Counted from the stretch's first letter, positions 42,803-51,861 are shown. The stretch is DNA of 52,036 nucleotides from Candidatus Limosilactobacillus faecipullorum (GCA_019118465.1 DWYX01000008.1:1-52036); one strand, 5' to 3'. Made by a program: numbers and translations. The notes: generated from the letters alone by a model not told the origin.

Positions 42803-45169
42803 TTACCGCGTCACATTTTGTCGAATTTCGGACTTCATGAAAAGCCGCGTCGTTTCGTACTCAATGTCCGCAATCATTTGTTCAAACATGTGGTAACCAG
42901 TCGTTTGGTATTCAACCAACGGATTTAATTGACCGTATCCCCGTAAACCAACGGACTGCCGGAATTGATCCATTACGTCGATATGATCGGTCCAGTGAGA
43001 ATCAACCACCCGAAGGATAACCACCTTTTCAAATTCAAGCATTTGGGCAGCATCATACAATTGGCGTTGCTTATCCTTGTAGACTCCTTCCGCAAGGCTC
43101 ATTAAGTAGTCCACAATCTGATCTGCATCCTTACCAACGAGATCCCGCATACTGATTTGATCCGGTTTTACCAAGACTTCCGTCGCAAAATCAAGAATCC
43201 CTTGGAGTTGCCAATCTTCCGGATTACCAAGGGTATGTTGATCAACTTCCCGTTGGATCGTCCGCTTAACCATTGGCATCAAGACCCACTTCAATGACTT
43301 CTTTTCGGTAATGACTTGTTGCCGTTCTTTATAAATGATTTCCCGTTGTTCCCGCATTACGTCGTCGTATTGCAAGACGTTCTTCCGGGAGTCGTAGTTG
43401 TTACCTTCAACCCGCTTTTGCGCAGATTCAACTTGCCGGGTTAAGAAACGACTCTTGATGACGGCATCTTCACCTTCAACCTTCATCCGGTCCAAGAAGG
43501 CCTTGATCCGGTCACCACCAAACCGCTTCATTAAATCATCTTCAAGGGAAAGGTAGAATTGAGACAAACCAGGGTCCCCTTGCCGACCAGACCGGCCCCG
43601 AAGCTGGTTATCAATCCGCCGGGATTCGTGTCGTTCAGTCCCAATAACGGCAAGGCCACCAAGTTCCTTAACACCGGGGCCGAGCTTAATGTCGGTCCCC
43701 CGCCCAGCCATGTTGGTGGCAATCGTAACTGCCCCCACTTGACCGGCGTTCTTAACAATCTCCGCTTCCTTTGCGTGGTTCTTAGCGTTCAAAACCACGT
43801 GGGGAATCTTTTCTTTATCTAGCAAGTGGGAAAGATATTCAGAAGTTTCCACCGCAACCGTCCCAACAAGGACTGGTTGTCCCTTTTCGTGGAGCTTCTT
43901 AATCCGCTTAACGACGGCCGCAAACTTACTTTCAAGGGTCGGGTAAAGTAAATCGGGTTCGTCATCACGGGCAACTGGCCGGTTAGTCGGAATGGTAATG
44001 GTTTCCATGTTATAGATTTCCCGAAATTCTTCCATTTCAGTCCGGGCCGTCCCAGTCATCCCCGCCAACTTACTGTACATCCGGAAAAGATTTTGGTAGG
44101 TAATGTTGGCCATCGTCTTATTTTCTTCTTGAATTTCGACGTGTTCCTTGGCTTCGATCGCTTGGTGTAAACCATCGGAGAACCGCCGTCCTTCCATTAC
44201 CCGTCCAGTAAAGGAATCAACAATCAAAACTTCGCCATCGGAAACTACATAATCCTTATCCTTAAGCATAATATAGTTAGCCCGCAAAGCTTGATCCAAG
44301 TGGTGGGTTAATGCCGTATTGTCTGGATCATAAAGATTCTTCAAATTGAAGTACTTTTCAGCTTTTTGAATCCCCTGGTCAGTTAAAGCAACCGTCTTGG
44401 ATTCAAGGTCAATCTTGTAGTCTTCTTCATTCTTAAGCTTCTTTACAAAGCGGTCAGTTTGTTGGTAAAGCTTTGACGTTCCCGTCCCAGGACCAGAAAT
44501 AATCAATGGAGTCCGGGCTTCATCAATTAAAATGGAGTCAACTTCGTCAACGATCGCATAGTTCAAACCCCGTTGAACTTGATCTTCTTGGTAAACGGCC
44601 ATGTTATCCCGCAAATAGTCAAACCCAATTTCACTGTTAGTGGAATACATGATGTCACACTTGTAGGCTTCCCGCTTTTCATCAGGGGTCTTTTCCGCGC
44701 CGTTAACCCCGACAGAGCAACCTAGCCAGTTGTAAAGTTGACCCATTTCTTCAGCATCCCGTTGGGAAAGGTATTCGTTAACCGTAATAACGTGAACCCC
44801 TTTCCCACTGAGGGCGTTTAGATAAACCGGCATGGTGGCCGTTAAAGTCTTCCCTTCCCCAGTCTTCATTTCGGCGATGTTCCCTTCGTGGAGAACAATC
44901 CCCCCCATGATTTGAACATGGAATGGGTAAAGACCTAAGACCCGCTTTGCCCCTTCACGAGCAACCGCAAAAGCTTCTGGCAAGATCTTATCAAGGTCTT
45001 CCCCCTGTTCTTGCACGCGCTTTTTAAATTCAGGTGTTTTGGCCTTTAATTGATCGTCCGTTAGTTTAGCCATTTCATCGGCATAACTTTCGACTTTATT
45101 TGCGATCTTATTGATCCGCCGAAGTTCTCGGCGGTCACTTTCAATCCACTTTCTAAGTATGTTCGCCAT
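42803..45169 (-). CDS. secA: Preprotein translocase ATPase SecA
   Basis: Motor ATPase of 788 aa that pushes unfolded preproteins through SecYEG. Order: Walker A region [20 protein letters not shown] (about 100), [14 protein letters not shown], Walker [21 protein letters not shown], helicase motifs [13 protein letters not shown] and [25 protein letters not shown] split across NBD2, then the scaffold and wing domain. The extreme C-terminus lacks the zinc-binding Cys cluster used for SecB, as in many lactobacilli. I start at the ATG at 45169 ([10 protein letters not shown]) behind AGGACG; the longer frame to 45220 is not supported. Confidence 0.97.
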   Translation of the reverse strand: MANILRKWIESDRRELRRINKIANKVESYADEMAKLTDDQLKAKTPEFKKRVQEQGEDLDKILPEAFAVAREGAKRVLGLYPFHVQIMGGIVLHEGNIAEMKTGEGKTLTATMPVYLNALSGKGVHVITVNEYLSQRDAEEMGQLYNWLGCSVGVNGAEKTPDEKREAYKCDIMYSTNSEIGFDYLRDNMAVYQEDQVQRGLNYAIVDEVDSILIDEARTPLIISGPGTGTSKLYQQTDRFVKKLKNEEDYKIDLESKTVALTDQGIQKAEKYFNLKNLYDPDNTALTHHLDQALRANYIMLKDKDYVVSDGEVLIVDSFTGRVMEGRRFSDGLHQAIEAKEHVEIQEENKTMANITYQNLFRMYSKLAGMTGTARTEMEEFREIYNMETITIPTNRPVARDDEPDLLYPTLESKFAAVVKRIKKLHEKGQPVLVGTVAVETSEYLSHLLDKEKIPHVVLNAKNHAKEAEIVKNAGQVGAVTIATNMAGRGTDIKLGPGVKELGGLAVIGTERHESRRIDNQLRGRSGRQGDPGLSQFYLSLEDDLMKRFGGDRIKAFLDRMKVEGEDAVIKSRFLTRQVESAQKRVEGNNYDSRKNVLQYDDVMREQREIIYKERQQVITEKKSLKWVLMPMVKRTIQREVDQHTLGNPEDWQLQGILDFATEVLVKPDQISMRDLVGKDADQIVDYLMSLAEGVYKDKQRQLYDAAQMLEFEKVVILRVVDSHWTDHIDVMDQFRQSVGLRGYGQLNPLVEYQTTGYHMFEQMIADIEYETTRLFMKSEIRQNVTR

Positions 45170-45349
45170 TAATGCGTCCTGTCCTTCCCCAAATAAATTT
45201 GCCGGTCGTAGGATCAACATCCTAAAATACCCGGTATTTTTCCATTTTAATTTAAATTCACAATTTTTATTTTACCATGTTCCAGAAGGTTTTGAAAATG
45301 ATTGCCGTCTTTCATAGCGATGTTTTATTTATCTTAAGAAAATTAATTA

Positions 45350-45387
45350 AAAGGCTGAGAAGAAGGTTAACCTTCTTCTCAGCCTTT
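45350..45387. terminator. 38-bp perfect palindrome, terminator-like
   Basis: The 19-base arm AAAGGCTGAGAAGAAGGTT is followed directly by its exact inverse with no spacer. T runs flank it on the minus strand (TTTTAATTAATTTTC). It probably ends the tadA-SRP RNA transcript before the secA promoter. Confidence 0.7.
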
Positions 45388-45539
45388 ATCACGTTTCCAA
45401 ATGTTACTTAGAAACTACCGTCGAAATCCGTAGCCCGGGAGGATAAGTTCGAACAACTACGACTCTGACGAATCAACCTTCCTCCTCCTTATCCCAACCA
45501 GGTCGTCGAAAAATTTTCTCCCGACCTATTCCTATGTAC
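45388..45539 (-). other. Unassigned structured stretch between SRP RNA and secA
   Basis: Several inverted pairs are present: AGGTCG with CGACCT, GGATAAG with CTTATCC and CGTAG with CTACG. A 22-codon frame on the minus strand (TTG at 45476, stop at 45408) has an AAGGAGGAGG site at good distance. Neither a tRNA nor a known riboswitch fits. It may be the tail of the SRP RNA transcript or a separate small RNA. Confidence 0.4.
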
Positions 45540-45635
45540 ATAAAGCACAAGCCGGAGCATCCTTAGTGCTGCTACCTTCCGGTCCTGACACGATTCGCGA
45601 GTCCAGCCTTGCTTCATGGCCTAACGGCACTTACT
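45540..45635 (-). ncRNA. ffs: Small signal recognition particle RNA (4.5S-like)
   Basis: The minus strand holds the conserved helix 8 region: GTGTCAGGACC, the GGAAG tetraloop segment, GGTAGCAGCACTAAG, which binds Ffh. Flanking segments (AGCAAGG with GGCTTGTGC) close the longer hairpin. There is no room upstream for an Alu domain before the tadA stop, so it is the short form of about 95 bases; the exact ends are estimated. The position beside tadA is common in Lactobacillales, although dnaX, the usual downstream neighbour, is absent. Confidence 0.88.
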
Positions 45636-45661
45636 ACTTTACCTTATCTATAGAAGAAATG

Positions 45662-46177
45662 CTAGTCTAAACTTGAATTATTTTTTGCTAAAAGTTCTTT
45701 TTGGCGTTTTCGTTCTGCTTTCCGCTTCTTTCGAATTGCACGAAAAAATTGGCGAAGCATGTCTCCACACTCAGTTGCTAAAACCCCACTTTTAACTTCA
45801 ACTTGATGATTTAATCGCTTATCTTGAAGTAACTGGTATAAAGAAGTAACCGCTCCGGCTTTGGGATCCGGGGCCGCATAAATCACCCGATGAATTCGAG
45901 AATTGATAATTGCGCCACTACACATAATGCAAGGTTCTAAAGTTACGTAGAGGTCGCAATCTTCGAGTCGCCAACTTCCTAAATTTTGACATGCTTCCAT
46001 AATTGCTAAAACTTCAGCGTGATACGTTGCGTCCTGAAATTTTTCCCGCATGTTATGCCCACGACCAATAATTTTACCGTCATGAACAACGATTGCCCCA
46101 ATCGGAACTTCACCCATAATTTCTGCTTGTTTTGCTTCTGCCATGGCTACGCGCATATAGTCGATTTCCGTCATCAT
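45662..46177 (-). CDS. tadA: tRNA-specific adenosine deaminase
   Basis: Zinc deaminase of 171 aa that converts A34 to inosine in tRNA-Arg(ACG). The zinc and catalytic motif is visible: HAEVLAIMEAC (His and proton-shuttle Glu, about 57-59) and LEPCIMCSGAIINSRI (two Cys, about 87-90). The C-terminal end is strongly basic (RAIRKKRKAERKRQKE), suited to tRNA binding. Two ATG codons begin the frame; ribosome binding is weak (GGTGAAATT), so either may be used. The SRP RNA gene starts about 27 bases after its stop. Confidence 0.93.
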   Translation of the reverse strand: MMTEIDYMRVAMAEAKQAEIMGEVPIGAIVVHDGKIIGRGHNMREKFQDATYHAEVLAIMEACQNLGSWRLEDCDLYVTLEPCIMCSGAIINSRIHRVIYAAPDPKAGAVTSLYQLLQDKRLNHQVEVKSGVLATECGDMLRQFFRAIRKKRKAERKRQKELLAKNNSSLD

Positions 46178-46314
46178 TTTTAAATTTCACCCACTGTTTT
46201 TTCTTCCGATTCAGTGTATAATGAATTTTCGTTAAGTGCCAATTTCAAATGACTCAAAATTCATTTTGAAAAAATTTTTGGCCATCATGTAAGCGAAACA
46301 AAAGCCGAATCAAT

Positions 46315-46361
46315 ACACCATATCTTGTATTTAGTTTTTATTCAACTACGAGATATGGTGT
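46315..46361 (+). promoter_or_regulatory. Pair of NrdR-like boxes
   Basis: ACACCATATCTTGTAT (46315-46330) and CTACGAGATATGGTGT (46346-46361) each resemble the NrdR box ACACWATATATWGTGT with several mismatches. They start 31 bases apart, three helical turns, as for known NrdR pairs, and abut the nrdH promoter. They are also inverted to each other, so a hairpin is possible. Confidence 0.65.
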
Positions 46362-46368
46362 TTTTGAA

Positions 46369-46396
46369 TTGATTTTTTCGAAAAATCAGCTATACT
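46369..46396 (+). promoter_or_regulatory. nrdH promoter
   Basis: TTGATT (46369-46374), a 16-base spacer and TATACT (46391-46396), immediately downstream of the NrdR-like boxes. Confidence 0.6.
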
Positions 46397-46432
46397 TTAA
46401 AACATCAAAAAACGTACTAGGGGGACTTAATT

Positions 46433-46657
46433 ATGGTAACTGTCTTTTCAAAAAATAACTGTGTTCAATGCAAGATGACAAAGCGCTTCTTGGAACAACA
46501 TAACGTTAACTTTGTCGAACACAATATTGATGAACAACCAGAATATGTTGACTCACTAAAGGCTGAAGGTTTCAAAGCAACCCCGGTTGTTAAATTACCT
46601 GACGGGGTTTCCTTCACTGGTTTCCGGCCAGATATGCTCAAAAAGTTGGCTTTCTAG
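46433..46657 (+). CDS. nrdH: Glutaredoxin-like NrdH, electron donor to class Ib reductase
   Basis: Redoxin of 74 aa that reduces NrdEF and is itself recharged by thioredoxin reductase. The redox motif CVQC is at residues 10-13 (KNNCVQCKMTKRFLE) and the family end TPVVKLPDGVSFTGFRPDML is intact. It follows an AGGGGGACTT ribosome site. It heads the nrdH-nrdE-nrdF group; NrdR-like boxes precede it and a hairpin and terminator region separates it from nrdE, so its level may differ from that of NrdEF. Confidence 0.94.
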   Translation: MVTVFSKNNCVQCKMTKRFLEQHNVNFVEHNIDEQPEYVDSLKAEGFKATPVVKLPDGVSFTGFRPDMLKKLAF

Positions 46658-46740
46658 GGTCCCCCAGATAAAATTGCTGGGGCGTGCCCCGGCAGCCCTA
46701 CCCATAGAGTAGTAGGCGCCTTTGCCTACGCTCTTTTTTT
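46655..46740 (+). promoter_or_regulatory. Candidate attenuator between nrdH and nrdE
   Basis: A TAGGG/CCCTA stem (46655-46659, 46696-46700) encloses CCCCAG, CTGGGG and CCCCGGC segments that can pair in two ways. GCCCTAC (46695-46701) can pair with GTAGGC (46712-46717), which would break the downstream terminator GAG-TA-GTAGGC...GCCTAC-G-CTC with its T tail (46707-46740). Two more hairpins follow (46742-46766 and 46768-46799). Confidence 0.5.
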
Positions 46741-46836
46741 GTGAGGTTGAAATTTAATTAGCCTCAAGGGGTGGAACTATGATCACTTTGTCCCACTCCT
46801 TTTCCTATTATGCTAATAAATTATTTGGAGGAAAAC

Positions 46837-49008
46837 ATGGCACTTTCTGATATTGATATGACGCAAGTTAAGTACTTTGATTTAAATAATGAAATTAATT
46901 TACCAAAAGATGGACAAATTCAACTAAATAAGGACAAAGAAGCCCTCGAAAACTTCCTCGAAGTTAACGTTCGCCCCAACACCAAAAAGTTTAGCTCCGT
47001 TGAAGAACGCCTAAATTGGTTGATTAATCATGATTACTTGGAAAAGGAATTTATTGAAAAGTACTCAATGACCTTTATTACTCGGCTTTACGACTACTTA
47101 AAGGGAATTGACTTCCATTTTCACTCCTTCATGGCCGCTTACAAATTCTATGCTCAATACGCATTGCGGACAAACGATAAGGAATACTACCTGGAAAACT
47201 ACATTGACCGGGTGGCAATGAATGCTTTGTACTTAGCTGATGGAGATGAAGATCTTGCCATGGATCTTGCCGATGAACTGATTCACCAACGCTACCAGCC
47301 TGCCACGCCAACTTTCTTAAATGTTGGCCGGAAGCGGCGGGGAGAATTTGTTTCCTGTTTTGAAATCCAATCCACAGACAATATGAATACGATCGGCCGG
47401 ACAATTAACTCAGCCTTGCAACTCTCAAAAATCGGGGGTGGAGTTGGTATTAACTTAACCAACCTCCGGGAAGCCGGTGCCCCAATCAAGAAGATTAAGG
47501 GAGCTGCGAGTGGCGTTGTCCCAGTCATGAAGTTATTAGAAGACGCTTTTTCTTACTCTAACCAACTTGGTCAACGACAAGGGGCCGGTGTGGTTTACCT
47601 TTCAGTTTTCCACCCCGATATTGTGGCCTTCTTATCCGCTAAGAAGGAAAACGCTGACGAAAAAATCCGGCTAAAGACCCTTTCTTTAGGGATCACGGTT
47701 CCTGACAAGTTCTATGAATTAGTTGAAAAGGGTGAAAAGATGGCCCTTTTTAGCCCTTACGACGTAGAACGGATCTACGGCAAGCCCTTTGCTTACATTG
47801 ATATTACGAAGGACTACGACGAATTAGTCGCTAACGATGAAATCACTAAGAAGTGGATCGATGCCCGCGAGCTTGAAGATGAAATCTCCAAGCTCCAACA
47901 AGAATCTGGTTATCCATACATCGTTAACCTGGATACTGAAAATCGGGCTAACCCCGTCAATGGTAAGATCATCATGAGTAACCTTTGTTCTGAAATCGCC
48001 CAAGTCCAAGCGCCTTCAGTTGTGGCTGACGATCAATCCTACGATATCTTGGGGACAGACGTTTCATGTAACCTTGGTTCAACCAACGTCGCTAACCTGA
48101 TGGAAAGCCCTGACTTTGGCCGTTCCGTCCGGGCAATGATGCGAGCCTTGACGACAATTTCCGATGCAGAAAGCTTAACCGTGGTTCCATCAATCCGGAA
48201 AGGAAATGACCTTTACCACTCCGTTGGCCTTGGGGCAATGGGCCTACATGGTTTCTTAGCTAAGCACCACATCCAATATGGGAGCCCAGTCGCCATCGAA
48301 TTTACTAGCGTCTACTTCATGTTACTGAACTACTGGACCTTGGTTGCTTCTACCGAATTAGCCCGGGAAAAAGGGGAAAGCTTCTACGAATTCGATAAGA
48401 GCACTTATGCTGATGGCTCTTACTTTGATAAATACCTCAACCAAGATTGGGGACCAAAGACGGACCTAGTCAAGAAGCTCTTCGCCGACTTCTTCATTCC
48501 TGGTCCCGATGACTGGGCAGCCTTAAAGGCTAAGGTTCAAAAGGATGGCCTTTACAACGCTTACCGGATGGCAGTGGCGCCAAATGGTTCAACCTCTTAC
48601 ATTGGGGATTCAACTTCAAGTTTGCATCCAATCATTAACCGGATTGAAGAACGGCAAGAAAAGATGATTGGGAAGATCTACTACCCAGCACCATATTTGG
48701 ACAATGATACTCTGCCATATTATAAATCAGCATATGACACCGACATGCGGTCAGTGATCGACACCTACGCAGCTGCTCAAGAGCACGTTGATCAATCCCT
48801 TTCAATGACCCTCTTCATGCGGTCAACTATTCCAGCAGGAATGTATGAATGGAAGAACGGGCGGACGGATAAAATGACTACCCGAGACCTAAATATCTTA
48901 CGGCACTACGCTTACCAAAAGGGCATCAAGTCGATCTACTACATCCGGACCTTTACGGACGATAGCGGTGAAATTGGGGCTAACCAATGTGAATCATGTG
49001 TAATTTAA
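46837..49008 (+). CDS. nrdE: Class Ib ribonucleotide reductase large subunit
   Basis: Catalytic alpha subunit of 723 aa that makes deoxyribonucleoside diphosphates. Visible are the substrate-binding TPTFLNVGRKRRGEFVSCFEI (redox Cys), SKIGGGVGINLTNLREAGAPI, the active-site NLCSEI (Asn, Cys, Glu), CNLGSTNVANLM, the mobile TSYIGDSTSSLHP region with the radical-transfer residues and the C-terminal NQCESCVI pair that NrdH reduces. The short N-terminus without an ATP cone is typical of Ib. The ATG at 46837 follows TGGAGGAAAAC; a longer frame lacks support. nrdI is absent from this window. Confidence 0.97.
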   Translation: MALSDIDMTQVKYFDLNNEINLPKDGQIQLNKDKEALENFLEVNVRPNTKKFSSVEERLNWLINHDYLEKEFIEKYSMTFITRLYDYLKGIDFHFHSFMAAYKFYAQYALRTNDKEYYLENYIDRVAMNALYLADGDEDLAMDLADELIHQRYQPATPTFLNVGRKRRGEFVSCFEIQSTDNMNTIGRTINSALQLSKIGGGVGINLTNLREAGAPIKKIKGAASGVVPVMKLLEDAFSYSNQLGQRQGAGVVYLSVFHPDIVAFLSAKKENADEKIRLKTLSLGITVPDKFYELVEKGEKMALFSPYDVERIYGKPFAYIDITKDYDELVANDEITKKWIDARELEDEISKLQQESGYPYIVNLDTENRANPVNGKIIMSNLCSEIAQVQAPSVVADDQSYDILGTDVSCNLGSTNVANLMESPDFGRSVRAMMRALTTISDAESLTVVPSIRKGNDLYHSVGLGAMGLHGFLAKHHIQYGSPVAIEFTSVYFMLLNYWTLVASTELAREKGESFYEFDKSTYADGSYFDKYLNQDWGPKTDLVKKLFADFFIPGPDDWAALKAKVQKDGLYNAYRMAVAPNGSTSYIGDSTSSLHPIINRIEERQEKMIGKIYYPAPYLDNDTLPYYKSAYDTDMRSVIDTYAAAQEHVDQSLSMTLFMRSTIPAGMYEWKNGRTDKMTTRDLNILRHYAYQKGIKSIYYIRTFTDDSGEIGANQCESCVI

Positions 49009-49038
49009 TTACATTTGATTCCGGTTTCACAATTAGCG

Positions 49039-49047
49039 TGTTATAAT
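49039..49047 (+). promoter_or_regulatory. Possible internal promoter for nrdF
   Basis: TGTTATAAT, an extended -10, about 50 bases upstream of nrdF in the 89-bp gap. The -35 is poor. Confidence 0.4.
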
Positions 49048-49097
49048 CGAATAGTTACTTTTTAAAATTTTGGATCAAAAGGACCGAGGATAATAAA

Positions 49098-50099
49098 ATG
49101 GCAATCGAAAACTATAAGGCAATCAATTGGAACCGAGTTTCCGATATGATTGATAAAGCAACTTGGGAAAAATTAACCGAACAATTCTGGCTTGATACCC
49201 GGATTCCAGTTTCTAACGACATGGACGACTGGCGCGAATTAGATGACGACCACCGGTGGGTTGTTGGCCACGTCTTTGGGGGATTAACCTTATTGGACAC
49301 CCTTCAATCTGAAGCTGGTTTAACGGCTTTAAAGGAAGATGTTAAGACCCAACACGAGACAGCAGTTTTGAATAACATCCAGTTCATGGAATCAGTTCAC
49401 GCCAAGTCTTACTCAACGATTTTTTCAACTTTGAACACGCCGGATGAAATTGAAGAAATCTTCCGCTGGTCAGATACTGAAGAATATCTTCAAAACAAGG
49501 CCATCAAGATCGGAAACCTCTACTTGGACCCGAACGAAGACCCGCTTAAAAAGAAGATTGCCAATGTCTTCTTGGAAACCTTCCTTTTCTATTCTGGTTT
49601 CTACACCCCACTTTACTACCTTGGCCACAACAAGTTGAATAACGTTGCTGAAATCATCAAGTTAATTCTCCGGGACGAATCAGTTCACGGGACTTACATT
49701 GGTTACAAATTCCAAGTAGGAATGAAACAACTTAGCACTAAGCGGCAACAAGAAATTAAGGATTGGATGTACGACTTCCTCTACGAACTTTACGATAACG
49801 AAGAAAAATACACCCAATTGTTATATGATCAAGTTGGCTGGACGGATGACGTTTTGACCTTTATCCGTTACAACGCAAACAAAGCCTTAATGAATTTAGG
49901 GCAAGATCCCCTCTTCCCAGACACTGACGAAGATGTAAACCCAGTTGTAATGAACGGGATTTCTACCACGACTTCTAACCATGACTTCTTCAGTCAAGTT
50001 GGGAATGGTTACCGGCTTGGGGCCGTTGAAGCAATGGCTGATAGTGATTACCACGTTGCTAGCCCTAACGACGGCAAAGCCGCTGATAATAAAGAATAA
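49098..50099 (+). CDS. nrdF: Class Ib ribonucleotide reductase small subunit
   Basis: Radical-generating beta subunit of 333 aa with a dimanganese or diiron site. The ligand helices are visible: WRELDDDH (Asp), LDTLQSEAGL (Glu), ESVHAKSYSTIF (Glu, His and the radical Tyr region), ETFLFYSGFYTPLYYL (Glu) and RDESVHGTYIG (Glu, His). It follows nrdE by 89 bases and probably has some promoter activity of its own. The manganese form needs NrdI, which must be encoded elsewhere. Confidence 0.96.
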   Translation: MAIENYKAINWNRVSDMIDKATWEKLTEQFWLDTRIPVSNDMDDWRELDDDHRWVVGHVFGGLTLLDTLQSEAGLTALKEDVKTQHETAVLNNIQFMESVHAKSYSTIFSTLNTPDEIEEIFRWSDTEEYLQNKAIKIGNLYLDPNEDPLKKKIANVFLETFLFYSGFYTPLYYLGHNKLNNVAEIIKLILRDESVHGTYIGYKFQVGMKQLSTKRQQEIKDWMYDFLYELYDNEEKYTQLLYDQVGWTDDVLTFIRYNANKALMNLGQDPLFPDTDEDVNPVVMNGISTTTSNHDFFSQVGNGYRLGAVEAMADSDYHVASPNDGKAADNKE

Positions 50100-50125
50100 A
50101 CAAAAGCTAAAGGAGGTATCTGCCA

Positions 50126-50197
50126 TTGTTGAACTAAAACTAGACAATTTGCGATTGTTCGTCACTCGATTGTGTGGCCGCTTTGGCGTTGACTAGT
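50126..50197 (+). CDS. Possible 23-codon ORF with AUU start after nrdF
   Basis: An AAAGGAGG site lies eight bases upstream of an ATT codon that opens a frame beginning VELKLDNLRLF after the first residue and ending RFGVD before TAG. No standard start fits; a TTG-TTG-AAC-TAA micro-frame is the other option. It may be a decayed gene or a leader peptide in front of the ABC-F gene. Confidence 0.25.
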
Positions 50198-50295
50198 TTA
50201 GTTTAACTTGGGAGGTGCTTTTTTATCGCAATCTTTGAGTAATATTCAAGATCCGATAAAGGCTGGGAAATTTTAACACTCCCCAAATAACTTTC

Positions 50296-50326
50296 AAAGT
50301 CCTTGCCAGGTGCAGGGACTTTTTTG
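50296..50326 (+). terminator. Terminator upstream of the ABC-F gene
   Basis: AAAGTCC (50296-50302) and GGACTTT (50316-50322) pair, extended by TGC/GCA inside, and a T run follows. It may simply end nrdEF, or act as an attenuator in the ABC-F leader. Confidence 0.7.
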
Positions 50327-50365
50327 TTTTCCCGCTAACGTGGCCACCAAGAAAGGATTTTTTTT

Positions 50366-51850
50366 ATGTCAAACATTACCATTAATCACCTAACTTTTAC
50401 TTATCCTGGCGAGGGGCCACTTTTCGATGATGTTAACCTCATCATTGATGACCAATGGCGCCTCGGTCTTTTAGGTCGCAATGGCCGAGGAAAGACCACC
50501 CTGCTTAAATTAATTCAGGGTCAGCTTCACGGAAGCGGCAAAATAACGGCACACCAAGCTTTTGTTAGTTATCCACTAAACATTCTGTCGCCAAGCCTTC
50601 CATCAATTATGGCGATTCAAGAAGTTGTCCCAATTGAAGAATGGCAAGTTGCCAAAGAGTTATCCAAGCTTAATGCTCAAACTGATATTCTCTGGCAGCC
50701 TTATAACACGCTTTCTGGCGGTGAACAGACGAAAGCCCAATTAGCTTGCGCCTTTGCTGATCCAACTAGTTTTGTCCTCTTAGATGAACCAACTAACCAC
50801 TTGGATGCCATTACTCGTCAGACAGTCATCCAGTATTTGCAAGCCAAAAAACAAGGCTTTATTATCACTAGTCATGACCGCAATTTTCTTGACCAGGTCA
50901 TTGACCACGTTTTAGTAATCGAAGCGAAACAGCTTTATCTGCAACAAGGCAACTACTCCAATTACCGCGCCCAAAAGGATTTACGAGACCAAAGTAATCA
51001 AGCTCGTAATGACCAACTCAGAAAGGAAATCCACCGCTTAAAAGCAACCGTCCAAGAGAAACAAACCTGGGCCAATAAGGCAGAAACTAAAAAAGACCAC
51101 GCCACCCATAGCGATCGTGGTTTTCTGGGAGCCAAAGCAGCGCGGATGATGAAACGATCAATTAGTCTTAACCAACGTCTAAATAACGAAATCAAGACTA
51201 AAGAAGGCCTCTTAGAAAACATTGAGCAGGCTCCAGAACTAACGATGAACCATCAGCCAGCTCTAACTCGTCAAGTCCTTGCAGTTCATAATTTAAGCTT
51301 GGGAAACGAAGATCAACCACCCCTTTTTAAGCCCTTAACCTTTAATCTAGAATGCAATCAACAGTTAGTTATTACTGGCGCAAATGGGACCGGGAAAACC
51401 ACATTGCTTAACTACCTTGCAAAACAAATTACAACTCACTCATCAAATTCTAGTTGTGAATTTCCCAGTCAACTAACCGTTAGCTACCTTCACCAACAAC
51501 TTCATTTTTCCCACCAGGAACTTGATGATTATGCCCAGAGCCACGGATTAGACAAGGAAGCCCTCCTAAACCTCCTTTATAAACTTGGCTTTCAGCGCAA
51601 TGAATTTCGTCACGCAACTGATGAACTCAGTGCTGGTCAACAACGCAAACTCGCACTCGCTACTTGCTTATTAACCCCGGCTAACCTCTATTTGCTAGAT
51701 GAACCTTTTAACTACCTCGACACCTACAACCAAGACCAGCTAATTACCCTTCTTCGAACTGTCCAGCCAAGTCTGATTATGGTCGAACACGATCCTGCAA
51801 TTATCCACCAATTAGTATTCCCTATCATTGATTTAGAAGCCGAAAGTTAG
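50366..51850 (+). CDS. Lsa-type ABC-F ATPase (ribosome protection family)
   Basis: Cytoplasmic protein of 494 aa with two ABC domains and no membrane part. Domain 1 has GLLGRNGRGKTTLLKL, LSGGEQTKAQLA and LLDEPTNHLD; domain 2 has ITGANGTGKTTLLNYL, LSAGQQRKLALA and LLDEPFNYLD. Between them lies the charged linker (about 205-290) including FLGAKAARMMKRS, which in resistance ABC-Fs reaches toward the ribosomal peptidyl-transferase centre. The overall sequence is closest to Lsa/Vga-type proteins that protect against lincosamides, pleuromutilins and streptogramin A, but such genes are often intrinsic. Start ATG follows AAGGATT. Confidence 0.88.
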   Translation: MSNITINHLTFTYPGEGPLFDDVNLIIDDQWRLGLLGRNGRGKTTLLKLIQGQLHGSGKITAHQAFVSYPLNILSPSLPSIMAIQEVVPIEEWQVAKELSKLNAQTDILWQPYNTLSGGEQTKAQLACAFADPTSFVLLDEPTNHLDAITRQTVIQYLQAKKQGFIITSHDRNFLDQVIDHVLVIEAKQLYLQQGNYSNYRAQKDLRDQSNQARNDQLRKEIHRLKATVQEKQTWANKAETKKDHATHSDRGFLGAKAARMMKRSISLNQRLNNEIKTKEGLLENIEQAPELTMNHQPALTRQVLAVHNLSLGNEDQPPLFKPLTFNLECNQQLVITGANGTGKTTLLNYLAKQITTHSSNSSCEFPSQLTVSYLHQQLHFSHQELDDYAQSHGLDKEALLNLLYKLGFQRNEFRHATDELSAGQQRKLALATCLLTPANLYLLDEPFNYLDTYNQDQLITLLRTVQPSLIMVEHDPAIIHQLVFPIIDLEAES

Positions 51851-51861
51851 GGTGGCTCGTA

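Noticed and set aside
45388-45500. tRNA-like segment (TTCGAAC near CTTATCCTCC) after the SRP RNA
   Set aside because: The stems needed for the T arm and the acceptor do not pair and no anticodon arm can be drawn.
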